Shown one piece after another: positions 35,523 to 45,217 of a DNA stretch of 64,000 bases. Made by a program: the position numbers and the translations under genes. The stretch's first letter is position 1. Each line of letters opens with the position of its first letter. The notes beneath the pieces were generated by a model. That model made no database searches, had not been told where the DNA came from, and saw only the letters and a list, made by a program, of their open reading frames with translations. Source of the DNA: Ureibacillus sinduriensis BLB-1 = JCM 15800 (lineage in GTDB: Bacteria > Bacillota > Bacilli > Bacillales_A > Planococcaceae); contig NZ_JPVO01000055.1 in NCBI RefSeq assembly GCF_000772955.1, forward strand, positions 372,001-436,000, given 5' to 3'.

Positions 35523-37160
35523 ATGTTTTCATTCAAGGAGCGTCCGAACATTCTAAATACATTAAATAGCTATACTTTCGATGTACTGGTCATCGGAGGG
35601 GGCATTACGGGTGCGGGGATTGCCCTCGATGCAGCATCACGCGGTCTTTCTGTTGCACTGGTTGAAATGCAGGATTTTGCCGCTGGGACTTCAAGCCGTT
35701 CGACGAAGCTTGTCCATGGGGGATTGCGATATTTAAAGCAATTAGAGATTGGCCTTGTTGCGGAAGTGGGCCGGGAACGTGAGATCGTGTATGAGAATGC
35801 GGTTCATGTCACACAACCCGAGTGGATGTTGCTGCCCCTTTATAAAGAGGGAACTTTAGGGAAAATGACTACTCGTGCTGCACTAACGCTTTACGATCGA
35901 TTGGCTCAGGTGAAAAAAGATGAGCGCCGTAAAATGCTCTCAAAAAAAGAAGCGTTGGATAAAGTGCCTTTATTGAAAAAAGAAGGTTTGCGTGGGGCGG
36001 GCTATTATGTTGAATACAAAACAGATGATGCTCGTCTTACAATAGAGGTCCTGAAAAAGGCAGTTGAATACCAGGCGGTTTGTCTAAACTATGCACGAGT
36101 GGTAGATTTTGTTTATAAAAAGAAAAAAATCGTTGCTGCCAATGTCCGAGATGAAATTTCCGGCGAAAAAATTACGATCCATGCACATCAAATCATCAAT
36201 GCAACAGGACCTTGGGTTGACGAGGTGCGCAAAATGGATAAAATCTATAATAAAAAAACGATCCGGCATACAAAAGGGGTACACATTGTCATTGACCAAT
36301 CAAGACTCCCATTGGAGCAGGCCGTTTATTTTGATACAGAAGACGGCCGCATGGTTTTTGCGATACCTCGCGAAGGAAAAACATATGTTGGTACGACAGA
36401 TACATTTTATGAAGAGGATCCTATTCAACCGGTCGCTACAAAAGAAGATGTGGACTATTTAATAAAAGCAACCCGTTTTATTTTCCCTGATACGAATGTA
36501 ACAACTTTTGACGTCGAGTCTTCATGGGCTGGTGTCAGACCGTTAATCTCACAGGAAGGAAAGGACCCTTCCGAAATCTCGCGCAAAGATGAATTATGGG
36601 TTGCGCCAAGCGGCCTTCTTACAGTTGCGGGTGGGAAATTGACTGGTTATCGCCAAATGGCGGAAACGATTGTTGATAAGGTCGTCAAATTGAATAAATT
36701 CAAACATGCATCGGAATGTATCACAAAGGAATTATCCCTATCTGGTGCAAGGGGATTAAACTCATTGAATTTTGAAGACTATGTAGCAAACAAGTCGAGA
36801 GAAGGAAACGACTTAGGGATAAGTTACCATAATACACAACGACTTGTTCGAAGATATGGCACCAATGTAGATGAAGTGTTCCAATATGTGAAGGCAGTCA
36901 ATAGGAGCGAACTTGACATCCCCCTTTCGCTTTATGCGGAACTGCTTTACTCAATCTACTATGAGATGGTGATGACACCGTGTGATTTCCTGATTCGAAG
37001 AACGGGCTATTTGTATTTCAATATCGAATTGGTTGAGCAATATAAAGAGGCTATACTGGAAATCATGTGCAATATTATCGGGTATTCTGAAAGTGAAATG
37101 GTATTTTACCGAATGCAATTGGAACAATTTATTGACGAAGCAAAAAATCCAATGAAATAG
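35523..37160 (+). CDS. glpD: Aerobic glycerol-3-phosphate dehydrogenase
   Basis: FAD-dependent, membrane-associated enzyme that oxidises glycerol 3-phosphate to dihydroxyacetone phosphate and passes electrons to quinone. 545 residues. FAD-binding 'DVLVIGGGITGAGIALDAAS' is at about 20-40, followed by 'GTSSRSTKLVHGGLRYLKQ', 'NATGPWVDEVR', 'TKGVHIVIDQSRLP', 'YVGTTDTFYEED' and 'SWAGVRPLISQEGKDPSEIS'. Start ATG 35523 is 8 nt after AAAGGGG; the in-frame TTG 35517 is too close to that site. It stands without glpF or glpK here. A distant inverted repeat (TAGGTGAAA near 35378 and TTTCACCTA near 35488) brackets the upstream region. Confidence 0.95.
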   Translation: MFSFKERPNILNTLNSYTFDVLVIGGGITGAGIALDAASRGLSVALVEMQDFAAGTSSRSTKLVHGGLRYLKQLEIGLVAEVGREREIVYENAVHVTQPEWMLLPLYKEGTLGKMTTRAALTLYDRLAQVKKDERRKMLSKKEALDKVPLLKKEGLRGAGYYVEYKTDDARLTIEVLKKAVEYQAVCLNYARVVDFVYKKKKIVAANVRDEISGEKITIHAHQIINATGPWVDEVRKMDKIYNKKTIRHTKGVHIVIDQSRLPLEQAVYFDTEDGRMVFAIPREGKTYVGTTDTFYEEDPIQPVATKEDVDYLIKATRFIFPDTNVTTFDVESSWAGVRPLISQEGKDPSEISRKDELWVAPSGLLTVAGGKLTGYRQMAETIVDKVVKLNKFKHASECITKELSLSGARGLNSLNFEDYVANKSREGNDLGISYHNTQRLVRRYGTNVDEVFQYVKAVNRSELDIPLSLYAELLYSIYYEMVMTPCDFLIRRTGYLYFNIELVEQYKEAILEIMCNIIGYSESEMVFYRMQLEQFIDEAKNPMK

Positions 37161-37171
37161 GGTGAATTCGA

Positions 37172-38086
37172 TTGGTAGAGCTTGAAGAGATTTTAGAAAT
37201 GGATGACGGCCATAAAGTTTATGTCCGCATATACAAACCTAAAGGTACACCAATAGGGAACTTCCATATTCTGCACGGAATGGCGGAACACGGGGGGCGT
37301 TATGACGATTTTGCCGAACGCTTGACCGAACAGGGTTATTTTGTAACCGCACATGATCATCGAGGTCATGGCAAGACTGCCGAATTGAATGGCATGCTCG
37401 GATTTTTTGGGGAAGAAAACGGCTTTCAGCGGGTAGTGGACGATGTGTTTGATATCATCCAACATTATAGTGAGGATCCGAGCAACCAGGAAATCGTACT
37501 GTTTGGACATAGCATGGGTTCTTTCATCGCCCGCAGGTTTCTTCAACTTTATAGCGGAATGATCGATAAGTGTATTTTATGTGGAACGGGTGCAACAACT
37601 GCCCTCCATCAAGTCGGAAATGCGGTTGCCCGTTCACTCTGTGCATGGAAAGGGAAAAACTTGCCAAGCCAGCTCATGAATGATTTAAGCTTCAATAGTT
37701 TCAGCAGGAGCGTGTTGAATCCCAGAACGATTTACGATTGGCTCTGCAGCAATGAAGAAGAAGTTGAAAAGTATATAGAAGATCCTTATTGTGGCTTTGT
37801 CCCAACCAATCAATTTTTTGTGGACCTGACAAATGGATTGTTAATCATCAATCAAAAAGAGGAACTAAAGAATATTCGTAAGGATTTACCGATTTTATTG
37901 ATTAGCGGCAGTGAAGATCCCGTTGGAAGCAAGGGCTCCGGAGTTTTTAAGGTCGCTAAAGATATGAATGAAGCGAACCTTACGGATGTGGCCGTATATT
38001 TGTTTGAAGGCATGCGGCATGAAATCCTGAAAGAAGTCAATCGAGAACATGTATATTCTGTAATTACACGGTGGTTAAATAGATGA
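37172..38086 (+). CDS. Alpha/beta hydrolase, monoacylglycerol-lipase/lysophospholipase type
   Basis: 304-residue cytoplasmic serine hydrolase of the S33/Hydrolase-4 family. Seen: '[19 protein letters not shown]' (oxyanion loop), '[13 protein letters not shown]', nucleophile elbow '[13 protein letters not shown]', acid residue in '[15 protein letters not shown]' and the catalytic His in 'GMRHEILKE'. Family members hydrolyse monoacylglycerols or lysophospholipids. The TTG start is 11 nt after the glpD stop, and the gene end overlaps miaA by four bases (ATGA), so glpD, this gene and miaA may be one operon. Linking glycerol-lipid breakdown with glpD is a plausible inference. Confidence 0.88.
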   Translation: MVELEEILEMDDGHKVYVRIYKPKGTPIGNFHILHGMAEHGGRYDDFAERLTEQGYFVTAHDHRGHGKTAELNGMLGFFGEENGFQRVVDDVFDIIQHYSEDPSNQEIVLFGHSMGSFIARRFLQLYSGMIDKCILCGTGATTALHQVGNAVARSLCAWKGKNLPSQLMNDLSFNSFSRSVLNPRTIYDWLCSNEEEVEKYIEDPYCGFVPTNQFFVDLTNGLLIINQKEELKNIRKDLPILLISGSEDPVGSKGSGVFKVAKDMNEANLTDVAVYLFEGMRHEILKEVNREHVYSVITRWLNR

Positions 38087-39000
38087 ATGAAAAGAAAATC
38101 GATGTGGTCGCCATTGTTGGTCCGACCGCTTCAGGCAAGACAGCTTTAAGCATTAAAATGGCAAAAGCATTTGATGGGGAAATTATCAACGGTGATTCCA
38201 TGCAAATTTACAAAGGGCTGGATATTGGTACAGCCAAAATTTCCGAAGAGGAAATGCAAGGCATTCCCCATCATCTGTTAAGCTTTAAAGAACCGACAGA
38301 AAGTTTTTCTGTTGCTGAATATCAAACACTTGTCCGGGAAAAGATTTCCGAAATACAAGATCGTGGAAAACTACCGATCATCGTAGGGGGGACAGGCCTC
38401 TATGTACAAGCAGTGCTTTACGATTTTCAGTTTACGAAAGAAGATGTGGATGAAGAAGCGCGGAAAAAGTATTATGAACAATTAGCGCAAATTGGTCCGG
38501 AAGCCATGCATTCAAAATTAAGGGAATTAGATCCACAGACTGCTGAAACAATCCATCCCAATAATACGCGCCGTGTTATTCGGGCGCTCGAAATGGTGGA
38601 GCTTCATGGGGTGTCAAAGGCTAGCGATGAGCACAATCGTGGAAATATACCATTATATAACCATTTAATCATTGGGCTCGATATGGATCGGGAGAAATTA
38701 TATGAACGCATCAATTTGCGCGTAGATCTCATGATGGATCAAGGCTTGCTCGAAGAAGTGAGGAGCCTATGGGAACGCGGCATCCGTGATGTACAATCCG
38801 TCCAGGCAATCGGATATAAGGAATTATACGCCTATTTGGAAGGCAGGTTAACTCTAATGGATGCAATCGAGGAACTGAAACAAAATTCACGAAGATATGC
38901 GAAGCGCCAACTCACCTACTTCCGGAACAAGCTGGATGTCGAATGGATAGGAAATGAATGGAATAAAATCGAAAATTATTCGAAATTATTCAATTATTAA
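38083..39000 (+). CDS. miaA: tRNA dimethylallyltransferase
   Basis: Transfers the dimethylallyl group to A37 of tRNAs reading UNN codons, giving the substrate of MiaB. 305 residues. P-loop '[13 protein letters not shown]', '[18 protein letters not shown]', '[20 protein letters not shown]', '[15 protein letters not shown]' and '[11 protein letters not shown]' are all in order, with a C-terminal '[16 protein letters not shown]' segment. The ATG overlaps the hydrolase stop. hfq follows 65 nt downstream, as in Bacillus. Confidence 0.97.
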   Translation: MNEKKIDVVAIVGPTASGKTALSIKMAKAFDGEIINGDSMQIYKGLDIGTAKISEEEMQGIPHHLLSFKEPTESFSVAEYQTLVREKISEIQDRGKLPIIVGGTGLYVQAVLYDFQFTKEDVDEEARKKYYEQLAQIGPEAMHSKLRELDPQTAETIHPNNTRRVIRALEMVELHGVSKASDEHNRGNIPLYNHLIIGLDMDREKLYERINLRVDLMMDQGLLEEVRSLWERGIRDVQSVQAIGYKELYAYLEGRLTLMDAIEELKQNSRRYAKRQLTYFRNKLDVEWIGNEWNKIENYSKLFNY

Positions 39001-39065
39001 GAAGGATTTTCTTTCCAGGCACCGAATACCTAATAGTAGAAAACTATGGACGAGGTGTATACGGC

Positions 39066-39299
39066 GTGAAATCAATTAATCTACAAGATACTTTCCTGAA
39101 TAATCTTCGAAAAAACAATACTTTTGTAACAGTATTCTTATTAAATGGTTTCCAATTAAAAGGTCTGGTCAAATCTTATGATAATTTTACTGTTTTGCTG
39201 GAAGTGGAAGGGAAACAACATTTAATTTATAAACATGCAATCTCTACTTTTTCTCCATCAAAACAAGTAGCAATTACTTCAGACAATGAGGAACATTGA
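39066..39299 (+). CDS. hfq: RNA chaperone Hfq
   Basis: 77-residue Sm-like hexamer-forming RNA-binding protein. Sm1 covers '[20 protein letters not shown]' and '[19 protein letters not shown]', and Sm2 the signature '[11 protein letters not shown]'. The short acidic C-terminus (S-D-N-E-E-H) is typical of Bacillales. The start is GTG 39066 with GAGGTG upstream. It is adjacent to miaA and closed by a strong terminator. Confidence 0.97.
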   Translation: MKSINLQDTFLNNLRKNNTFVTVFLLNGFQLKGLVKSYDNFTVLLEVEGKQHLIYKHAISTFSPSKQVAITSDNEEH

Positions 39300-39303
39300 T
39301 GAC

Positions 39304-39337
39304 AAAATCGGCCAAGTGATGGTACTTGCCGATTTTT
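39304..39337 (+). terminator. Rho-independent terminator after hfq
   Basis: AAAATCGGC plus AAGT pairs with ACTT plus GCCGATTTT (39304-39335), one mismatch, and the T-run continues to 39337. Confidence 0.9.
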
Positions 39338-39468
39338 TTAGTGTATGAATTAGCTTTTCTTAAAAATCCCGTTTATTGCAAGGGCATCTTTTTTTCATTA
39401 TACTGAGTAGGAATTGCCTCATGTAAATTTTTATAAGAGGCGAAATGGAAATATCGGAGGTCTTAATA

Positions 39469-39771
39469 ATGAAAACAATGACGAGCGACGAATTAATTAA
39501 TTTACTGGATGCAAACGAAGATTTAAACATAATTGATGTGCGGGAAGATTTCGAGGTCGAGCAGGGCATGATTCCTGGTGCCATCCACATTCCACTCGGC
39601 TCAATCCCGGAAAAAGCTCCTGAGTTGGATAAGTCAAAAGAGTACATCATGGTATGCAAAGGTGGCGTCCGCAGTGCCAATGCAGGCGAGTATTTGGAAT
39701 CTCAAGGTTTCCAGGTGACGAATCTTGAAGGCGGTATGATGGCATATGATGGTGAGTTAGAGTTTAAGTAA
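39469..39771 (+). CDS. Single-domain rhodanese-like protein
   Basis: 100-residue cytoplasmic sulfurtransferase. 'LNIIDVREDFEVEQGMIPGA' and the active-site loop 'IMVCKGGVRSANAGEYL' (Cys as the persulfide carrier) followed by 'LEGGMMAYDGEL' define the rhodanese fold. The start is ATG 39469, with CGGAGG at 39455-39460; the upstream extension to 39445 is rejected. Small rhodaneses of this type hand sulfur to biosynthetic or detoxification partners; which one cannot be told. Confidence 0.92.
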   Translation: MKTMTSDELINLLDANEDLNIIDVREDFEVEQGMIPGAIHIPLGSIPEKAPELDKSKEYIMVCKGGVRSANAGEYLESQGFQVTNLEGGMMAYDGELEFK

Positions 39772-39842
39772 GGCAGTGGAGTGGATGAAGGGCAAATTTT
39801 GAAAAGATTGTAGCTTTTCAAACACTTACATATATGAGTACC

Positions 39843-39885
39843 AAAAAAAGCACATAGATGAGTGTTGTTTTACTCATCTGTGTGC
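39843..39885 (-). terminator. Terminator of the TRIC-family gene
   Basis: GCACATAGATGAGT (39850-39863) and ACTCATCTGTGTGC (39872-39885) form a 14-bp stem with one mismatch; read leftward it is followed by seven T (A-run at 39843-39849). Confidence 0.88.
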
Positions 39886-40539
39886 TCCTTTATTTGTATC
39901 GATTTTAATCGCTGTTCGCTCTGATCCTGGCTTTTCGGTTTGTTTCAATGCTCTTACAGGCAATTTCCAATGTCTAGTATAGGATAAAACCCGTAAAGCT
40001 GTCATGACGATGAATAATGCATATAAGAGGATGTCGCCAGTTAAAAGTTGTAGGCCGATAATTAAACCGGCAGCTGCCGCCCAAACGGCATATATCTCAT
40101 CACGAAGTACCAATGGCTTTCTCCGTGCTAATAAATCGCGGATAATTCCTCCACCCGATCCTGTCAAAACGGCCGCCACAATGACAGCACTGATTGGAAG
40201 TTCGAGGGAAACGGCATAAAGTGCCCCTTGAATTGCAAAAGCGGACAAGCCGATTGCATCTGTGAAATTTCCCCAGCGGTTCCAATGCTTGATCAGATGA
40301 TGGGGAACTAGGAAAAATATGGTAATTGCAGCTATCGCAATTTGAAACATCATTTCTTGGCTCCACAAAGTAGAAACCGGCAAGCCAATCAACAAGTTTC
40401 GTATTGCACCCCCGCCAAAAGCAGTGACAATCCCCAACAAGTAAACACCGAATAGGTCGTATTCTTCTTCCATGGCCACAATTGCACCAGATATTGCAAA
40501 GGCGATAGTACCAATAATACTAAAGACTTCCCATGCCAT
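39874..40539 (-). CDS. TRIC/UPF0126-family membrane channel protein (YvgT-like)
   Basis: 221 residues with about seven membrane helices. The two repeated glycine-rich signatures 'AFGGGAIRNLLIGLP' and 'GSGGGIIRDLLARRKP' are diagnostic of the bacterial TRIC-like (UPF0126) family, whose members form trimeric cation channels. The start is ATG 40539, preceded by AAGGAGG; the upstream frame to 40569 overlaps that site. The stop codon lies inside the right arm of its own terminator. It is transcribed opposite to its neighbours. Physiological role in bacteria is not established. Confidence 0.9.
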   Translation of the reverse strand: MAWEVFSIIGTIAFAISGAIVAMEEEYDLFGVYLLGIVTAFGGGAIRNLLIGLPVSTLWSQEMMFQIAIAAITIFFLVPHHLIKHWNRWGNFTDAIGLSAFAIQGALYAVSLELPISAVIVAAVLTGSGGGIIRDLLARRKPLVLRDEIYAVWAAAAGLIIGLQLLTGDILLYALFIVMTALRVLSYTRHWKLPVRALKQTEKPGSERTAIKIDTNKGAHR

Positions 40540-40777
40540 TTTACATTGCCTCCTTACATGAACATGCAAGTTTGAGAATAGCAGTTTAAAAGGATTTCGT
40601 AAAGTAAATTTTTTTAATAAAATAATTTTTCCATTTCCTTAAGGATATGGAGTGTCCACAAACCTCACAACCTAAAATAGTTGAAAAGATAACAAGAATT
40701 GTTAAGATAAGAAAGGAAATATATTAGAAGGTATCACCATTGTCGCATCGGCGATTTTAGAGAACGGAGTAAAGAAC

Positions 40778-42025
40778 ATGACATTTAGATCAACTTTAAA
40801 GCCAGAAACGCTTGAGTTAGCAAATAAAGTAGAAGAAAAAGTTAAATCCATTCATGCGAAAATTGATGAAATGGCATTTTACAATCAACAAAAAGTACTA
40901 GCGGCATTCCGGAAGCATCAAGTAAGTGATTTTCATCTTCATCCTTCCAACGGGTACGGTTATGACGACGAGGGACGCGACAACTTGGAGCGAGTCTACG
41001 CGGATGCATTTGGTGCGGAGTCCGCCATTGTACGGGCACAAATTATTTCAGGAACCCACGCGATTACGCTAAGTTTATTCGGCGTGTTAAGACCTGGTGA
41101 CGAACTGGTGTATATTACTGGAAAACCATACGATACGCTTCAGTCCATTGTGGACGGAGGGGAAAAAGATACAGGCTCGCTAAAAGATTTTGGTATCGGC
41201 TATTCCCATGTGGATTTAATAGAAGATCGCGAAATTGATTGGGATGGCGTTAAAGCATCAATTAATGATAAAACGAAAATGGTGGCCATCCAACGCTCGA
41301 AAGGATATGCTACGCGTCCGTCATATACAATTGAAGACATTGAGCAGATGTGCAGCAAAATTCGTGAAATCAAATCGGATGTCATCATTTTTGTGGATAA
41401 CTGCTACGGGGAATTTGTCGAAGCAATGGAGCCGACGGAAATAGGAGCCGATTTAATGGCAGGTTCTTTAATAAAAAATCCAGGTGGCGGGCTGGCGAAA
41501 ATCGGGGGATATATTGCAGGGCGGTCCGATTTGGTTGAAAAGTGTGCTTTCCGTATGACATCTCCAGGAATTGGTGCAGAAGCAGGCGCTTCCCTAAATA
41601 CATTAGCCGACTTTTACCAAGGGTTCTTTTTAGCACCCCATGTGGTGGCGCAAAGCTTGAAAGGGGCAGTATTCACTTCGGCTATGCTGGAGGAGGTTGG
41701 AATGTCGACATATCCGCATTATGCGGACAAGCGGACAGATTTAATCCAATCCGTTTCTTTCCAGACGGCGGAGCAAATGATCGCATTTTGCCAAGAAATC
41801 CAAGCAGCTTCCCCGGTGAATGCGCATTTTGCCCCTGAACCCGCCTATATGCCAGGTTATGAGGATGACGTCATCATGGCAGCAGGTACTTTTGTTCAAG
41901 GATCAAGCATAGAACTGACTGCAGATGGTCCAATCCGCCCACCCTATACTGCCTTCGTGCAAGGTGGCTTGACTTACGAGCATGTTAAATATGCAATTTG
42001 CAGTGCGGTACAGAAATTAATATAA
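40778..42025 (+). CDS. ynbB: PLP-dependent 'aluminum resistance' / methionine-gamma-lyase-like protein
   Basis: 415-residue pyridoxal-phosphate enzyme of the aluminium-resistance family (Cys/Met metabolism fold). Seen: 'NGYGYDDEGRDNLERVYADA' and 'ISGTHAITLSLFGVLRPGDE' (cofactor phosphate site), 'FVDNCYGEFVE' (Asp contacting the pyridine N) and 'SLIKNPGGGLAKIGGYIAG', which carries the Schiff-base lysine. The name is historical; the substrate is not settled. ACGGAG lies upstream of the ATG. In B. subtilis ynbB likewise precedes glnR; here one membrane-protein gene lies between. Confidence 0.93.
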   Translation: MTFRSTLKPETLELANKVEEKVKSIHAKIDEMAFYNQQKVLAAFRKHQVSDFHLHPSNGYGYDDEGRDNLERVYADAFGAESAIVRAQIISGTHAITLSLFGVLRPGDELVYITGKPYDTLQSIVDGGEKDTGSLKDFGIGYSHVDLIEDREIDWDGVKASINDKTKMVAIQRSKGYATRPSYTIEDIEQMCSKIREIKSDVIIFVDNCYGEFVEAMEPTEIGADLMAGSLIKNPGGGLAKIGGYIAGRSDLVEKCAFRMTSPGIGAEAGASLNTLADFYQGFFLAPHVVAQSLKGAVFTSAMLEEVGMSTYPHYADKRTDLIQSVSFQTAEQMIAFCQEIQAASPVNAHFAPEPAYMPGYEDDVIMAAGTFVQGSSIELTADGPIRPPYTAFVQGGLTYEHVKYAICSAVQKLI

Positions 42026-42032
42026 CAGGACG

Positions 42033-42061
42033 GCGGCTCGGAGCAATCCGAGTCGCTTTTT
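42033..42061 (+). terminator. Rho-independent terminator after ynbB
   Basis: GCGGCTCGGA at 42033-42042 pairs with TCCGAG and CGC at 42047-42056 around a GCAA tetraloop, followed by five T. Confidence 0.9.
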
Positions 42062-42366
42062 AAACAACTTGCTTCTACAATGAAAACCTATAAAAATGCG
42101 GTCGGCCAAAATTACTCAAAATTATCCACCCGGAAAATGTTGTTGCCATTAAAACAAGATTAATTTAGTAAAGCTACATTCCCTAAACCCTGGCCTCCCA
42201 TAACGAATATTCGCTTTGCTCTTAAAATATAGTGGTGCAGTTAAGTTTAAGCTGAATCACATGAAATCTACATCCCTAAAAAACTACCAACCTAAACAGG
42301 AATTTATTAATAACATATACTGTTTAAAAATATAATGTAGTAAATTATCCAAGATTGGGGTTGTGT
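42062..42366 (+). other. Intergenic region upstream of the BI-1-like gene
   Basis: No gene seen. A likely sigma-A promoter lies at the right end: TTAATA at 42307-42312 and TATAAT at 42331-42336 with an 18-nt spacer. The rest shows no hairpin or repeat of note. Confidence 0.45.
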
Positions 42367-42984
42367 ATGGGGAAGTTCAAAAAGAATAAAAATTACGACC
42401 TCATCATATTTTATTTCATAGGTATGTGGGTTCTGAGCGTGATTGGTCTTTTGGTCGCATTGTTATTGCCGATTTCGGTAGTAATAATCCTAGCTTTGCT
42501 TGGTATTGGTCTAGCCGTCGTGACATTTATGTGGCGACTTGGCAATATGATGGTTTTCCTGATACCGATTTTATTTGGGGTTCTGCATTTTTTGCTCCTC
42601 ATCATTTTGATTGACTGGTTAGGAGCGGCTTTAATCATTTCGGTGTTCATCGGAACCATTGTTATTTTCCTGACAGTTGCATTCTTGGGAATCAAGCTTA
42701 TAGAATATAGCATTTCAGAGGCTTTGATGTACTCCTTCACGATTTTGATTGTATTTGTTGTCTTCGCTTTCATCTATATTTTTATTCCAGTAAGTAGTCC
42801 ATTTTTCCTTGTAGTAGCCGGTATTTTTGTATTGGCTTTTGCCCTGTATACTGTCTATGAGTTGGATTGTATCCGGAATGAATTTATTCGTGAAAATGAA
42901 GTTCTATTTTTTGCGCTAAGGTTGTACTTAAACCTGGCATTTATCGTCATCAATATCCTTGTGTCAAAGCGGGGGAAAAGATAG
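42367..42984 (+). CDS. Polytopic membrane protein, possibly Bax-inhibitor-1-like
   Basis: 205 residues with about seven hydrophobic helices and a basic C-terminus (S-K-R-G-K-R). Size, helix number and the closing segment 'ALRLYLNLAFIVINILVSKR' resemble the BI-1/YetJ family, whose last helix usually reads A-L-x-L-Y-L-D; here the family aspartate position holds Asn. The preceding 'VYELDCIRNEF' also fits the BI-1 penultimate loop. BI-1 proteins are pH-sensitive calcium leak channels. The start is ATG 42367, 6 nt after GGGG; the TTG frame at 42355 overlaps that site. Assignment is tentative. Confidence 0.6.
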   Translation: MGKFKKNKNYDLIIFYFIGMWVLSVIGLLVALLLPISVVIILALLGIGLAVVTFMWRLGNMMVFLIPILFGVLHFLLLIILIDWLGAALIISVFIGTIVIFLTVAFLGIKLIEYSISEALMYSFTILIVFVVFAFIYIFIPVSSPFFLVVAGIFVLAFALYTVYELDCIRNEFIRENEVLFFALRLYLNLAFIVINILVSKRGKR

Positions 42985-43029
42985 TAGGTCTCGCTTTCGG
43001 TATACTTGTCACTAATATTCTAATAAAGA

Positions 43030-43073
43030 GCTGCAGTTTGGATTGGTATAACCAATTTGATCTGCGGTTTTTT
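43030..43073 (+). terminator. Rho-independent terminator upstream of glnR
   Basis: CTGCAG at 43031-43036 pairs with CTGCGG at 43062-43067, and an inner GATTGG/CCAATT stem (43041-43046, 43052-43057) lengthens it; six T follow at 43068-43073. Confidence 0.8.
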
Positions 43074-43261
43074 GTTTTCTCGAGGGGAGTTTTCGATTAA
43101 ATTCTGCTATACACCTTAATCTTTATATTTAACAGTCAATGTAAAGTATCATCAACTATCAGACAAATGATGTCATAATAAAAAGAATTATAAAACTATT
43201 GTAAAAACTTAAATCTCAAGATATTCTTTTATAAGTAAATGTTCATAACCTTCTTCGTTAA

Positions 43262-43278
43262 TGTTAGTTTTTCTAACG
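43262..43278 (+). promoter_or_regulatory. GlnR operator 1 (distal box)
   Basis: TGTTA, seven bases, TAACG matches the GlnR/TnrA consensus TGTnA-N7-TnACA in all but the last base. It lies just upstream of the glnR -35 element, the same place as glnRAo1 in B. subtilis. Confidence 0.75.
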
Positions 43279-43283
43279 TAAGA

Positions 43284-43312
43284 TTGACAATCTATCTGAC
43301 TGAGGTTAAGAT
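43284..43312 (+). promoter_or_regulatory. Sigma-A promoter of glnRA with overlapping GlnR operator 2
   Basis: Perfect -35 TTGACA at 43284-43289, 17-nt spacer and -10 TAAGAT at 43307-43312. TGACA, seven bases, TGACT (43285-43301) forms a second, weaker GlnR box that starts inside the -35; B. subtilis glnRAo2 also begins TGACA at this place. Binding there would block RNA polymerase when glutamine is plentiful. Confidence 0.8.
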
Positions 43313-43334
43313 GGATGTAAGGGAGGTGGATTAA

Positions 43335-43736
43335 ATGGGTAGTGAAAGAAGATCAAGTGAATTAAGAAGATCCATGCCGCTTTTGCCGATCAGTACGGTT
43401 ATGCAGTTAACTGAACTATCAGCGCGTCAAATTCGCTATTACGAAGAACATGATTTAATTCAGCCACACCGTACGGAAGGTAATAGAAGAATGTTTTCCT
43501 TAAACGACGTCGATACGTTGTTGGATGTGAAGGATATGTTGGAGCAAGGCGTCAACATGGCCGGAATCAAAAAAGTATTTGAGATGAAAAATAATCCTGC
43601 AGTCCAAGCTGCCAAAGCAAAAGAAGAAATTTCTGATGCAGAATTGCGCCGTATACTTCGTGAAGAAATGATGAATAATGGGCGTCATCAAAAAACGTCG
43701 TTACGACAAGGGGATTTATCGCGTTTCTATCAATAG
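43335..43736 (+). CDS. glnR: Nitrogen-responsive repressor GlnR (MerR family)
   Basis: 133 residues. MerR-type winged helix-turn-helix at about 17-80 ('[20 protein letters not shown]', '[20 protein letters not shown]'), followed by a dimerisation helix and the C-terminal 'GDLSRFYQ' tail that senses feedback-inhibited glutamine synthetase. It represses glnRA, and usually tnrA and ureABC, under nitrogen excess. GGGAGGTGG precedes the ATG. glnA follows 82 nt downstream in the same operon, with two operators upstream. Confidence 0.97.
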   Translation: MGSERRSSELRRSMPLLPISTVMQLTELSARQIRYYEEHDLIQPHRTEGNRRMFSLNDVDTLLDVKDMLEQGVNMAGIKKVFEMKNNPAVQAAKAKEEISDAELRRILREEMMNNGRHQKTSLRQGDLSRFYQ

Positions 43737-43818
43737 GACGCGTGAATTATAAATAGAAACTAGTATATGAACTAATTTGCAAATCGCTAAATAGGGAAAA
43801 GTAGGAGTGTGGAATTCT

Positions 43819-45153
43819 GTGGGTAAATACACGAAGGACGATATTAAACGTCTTGTTCAAGAAAAAGAAGTAAAATATATTCGACTACAATTTACAGACA
43901 TTTTAGGGACGATTAAAAACGTAGAAATTCCAGTAAGTCAACTTGATAAAGCATTGGATAACAAAATGATGTTTGATGGATCTTCGATTGAAGGATTCGT
44001 ACGCATTGAAGAATCCGATATGTATCTTTATCCTGATCTTGACACATTCATGGTGTTCCCATGGACTACTGACAACGGTAAAGTAGCACGTTTCATATGC
44101 GACATATACACTGCTGAAGGTGAACCATTCTCAGGTGACCCTCGCAATAACTTAAAACGTGTACTAAAAGGGATGGAAGAGTTAGGTTTCACGCATTTCA
44201 ACTTAGGACCCGAGCCGGAGTTCTTCTTGTTCAAACTTGATGCAAAAGGGGAACCGACACTTGAAGTAAACGACCATGGGGGCTATTTTGACTTGGCGCC
44301 TACAGATTTAGGTGAAAACTGCCGTCGAGATATTGTGTTGGAGCTTGAGGAAATGGGCTTTGAAATTGAGGCATCCCACCATGAGGTTGCTCCTGGCCAA
44401 CATGAAATCGACTTCAAATATGCAAATGCGATTGAAGCATGCGATAATATCCAAACGTTTAAACTTGTTGTTAAAACGATTGCTCGCAAACATGGGTTAC
44501 ATGCAACATTCATGCCAAAACCATTATTTGGTGAGGCAGGCTCAGGAATGCACTGTAACGTTTCGCTATTTAAGGGCAAAGAGAATGCATTCTACGACCC
44601 AAGCACAGAAATCGGATTATCCCAAACGGCTATGCAGTTCATGGCGGGAGTATTGGGGCACGTTCAAGGGTTTACAGCGATTACAAACCCAACAGTAAAC
44701 TCGTACAAACGCCTTGTACCTGGCTATGAAGCGCCATGTTACGTGGCTTGGTCAGCGCAAAACCGTTCACCGTTAATTCGCGTACCGGCTTCTCGTGGTT
44801 TATCCACTCGTATCGAAGTGCGCTCAGTGGACCCTTCTGCAAATCCTTATTTAGCTTTAGCGGCGATTTTGGAATCTGGCTTGGAAGGTATTCGTAACAA
44901 AATGACACCTCCGCCTGCAATTAACCGCAACATCTACGTGATGAGCGAGGAAGAGCGTAAAGCAAACGGAATCGATAACTTACCGGCTTCACTAGACGAT
45001 GCGCTTATTGCTCTTTCAAAAGATGAAGTTGTCAAAAACGCATTAGGAAGCCATATCTATGCAAACTTCAAGGAAGCAAAAGAGATTGAGTTCGATATGT
45101 TCCGCACGGTCGTCCACCCATGGGAACGTGAACAATATTTGAAAATGTATTAA
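43819..45153 (+). CDS. glnA: Glutamine synthetase type I-alpha
   Basis: ATP-dependent synthesis of glutamine from glutamate and ammonia; the feedback-inhibited enzyme also controls GlnR. 444 residues, identical in length to B. subtilis GlnA when started at GTG 43819 ('[15 protein letters not shown]'). The frame runs upstream to 43807, but there it overlaps the ribosome site TAGGAG (43802-43807). Key segments: '[10 protein letters not shown]', '[10 protein letters not shown]', '[13 protein letters not shown]', '[17 protein letters not shown]', '[17 protein letters not shown]' and the feedback-loop region '[10 protein letters not shown]'. It lacks the adenylylation insert, as in all I-alpha enzymes. 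Confidence 0.98.
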   Translation: MGKYTKDDIKRLVQEKEVKYIRLQFTDILGTIKNVEIPVSQLDKALDNKMMFDGSSIEGFVRIEESDMYLYPDLDTFMVFPWTTDNGKVARFICDIYTAEGEPFSGDPRNNLKRVLKGMEELGFTHFNLGPEPEFFLFKLDAKGEPTLEVNDHGGYFDLAPTDLGENCRRDIVLELEEMGFEIEASHHEVAPGQHEIDFKYANAIEACDNIQTFKLVVKTIARKHGLHATFMPKPLFGEAGSGMHCNVSLFKGKENAFYDPSTEIGLSQTAMQFMAGVLGHVQGFTAITNPTVNSYKRLVPGYEAPCYVAWSAQNRSPLIRVPASRGLSTRIEVRSVDPSANPYLALAAILESGLEGIRNKMTPPPAINRNIYVMSEEERKANGIDNLPASLDDALIALSKDEVVKNALGSHIYANFKEAKEIEFDMFRTVVHPWEREQYLKMY

Positions 45154-45172
45154 TTTTTATGCACCTGGCACA

Positions 45173-45200
45173 GTATGTGTCAGGTTTTTTCGTTCGTCTA
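45173..45200 (+). terminator. Rho-independent terminator of glnRA
   Basis: ACCTGGCACA at 45173-45182 pairs with TGTGTCAGGT at 45186-45195 (one mismatch), followed by T to 45200. Confidence 0.92.
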
Positions 45201-45217
45201 GAAAGAATTAAATAATT

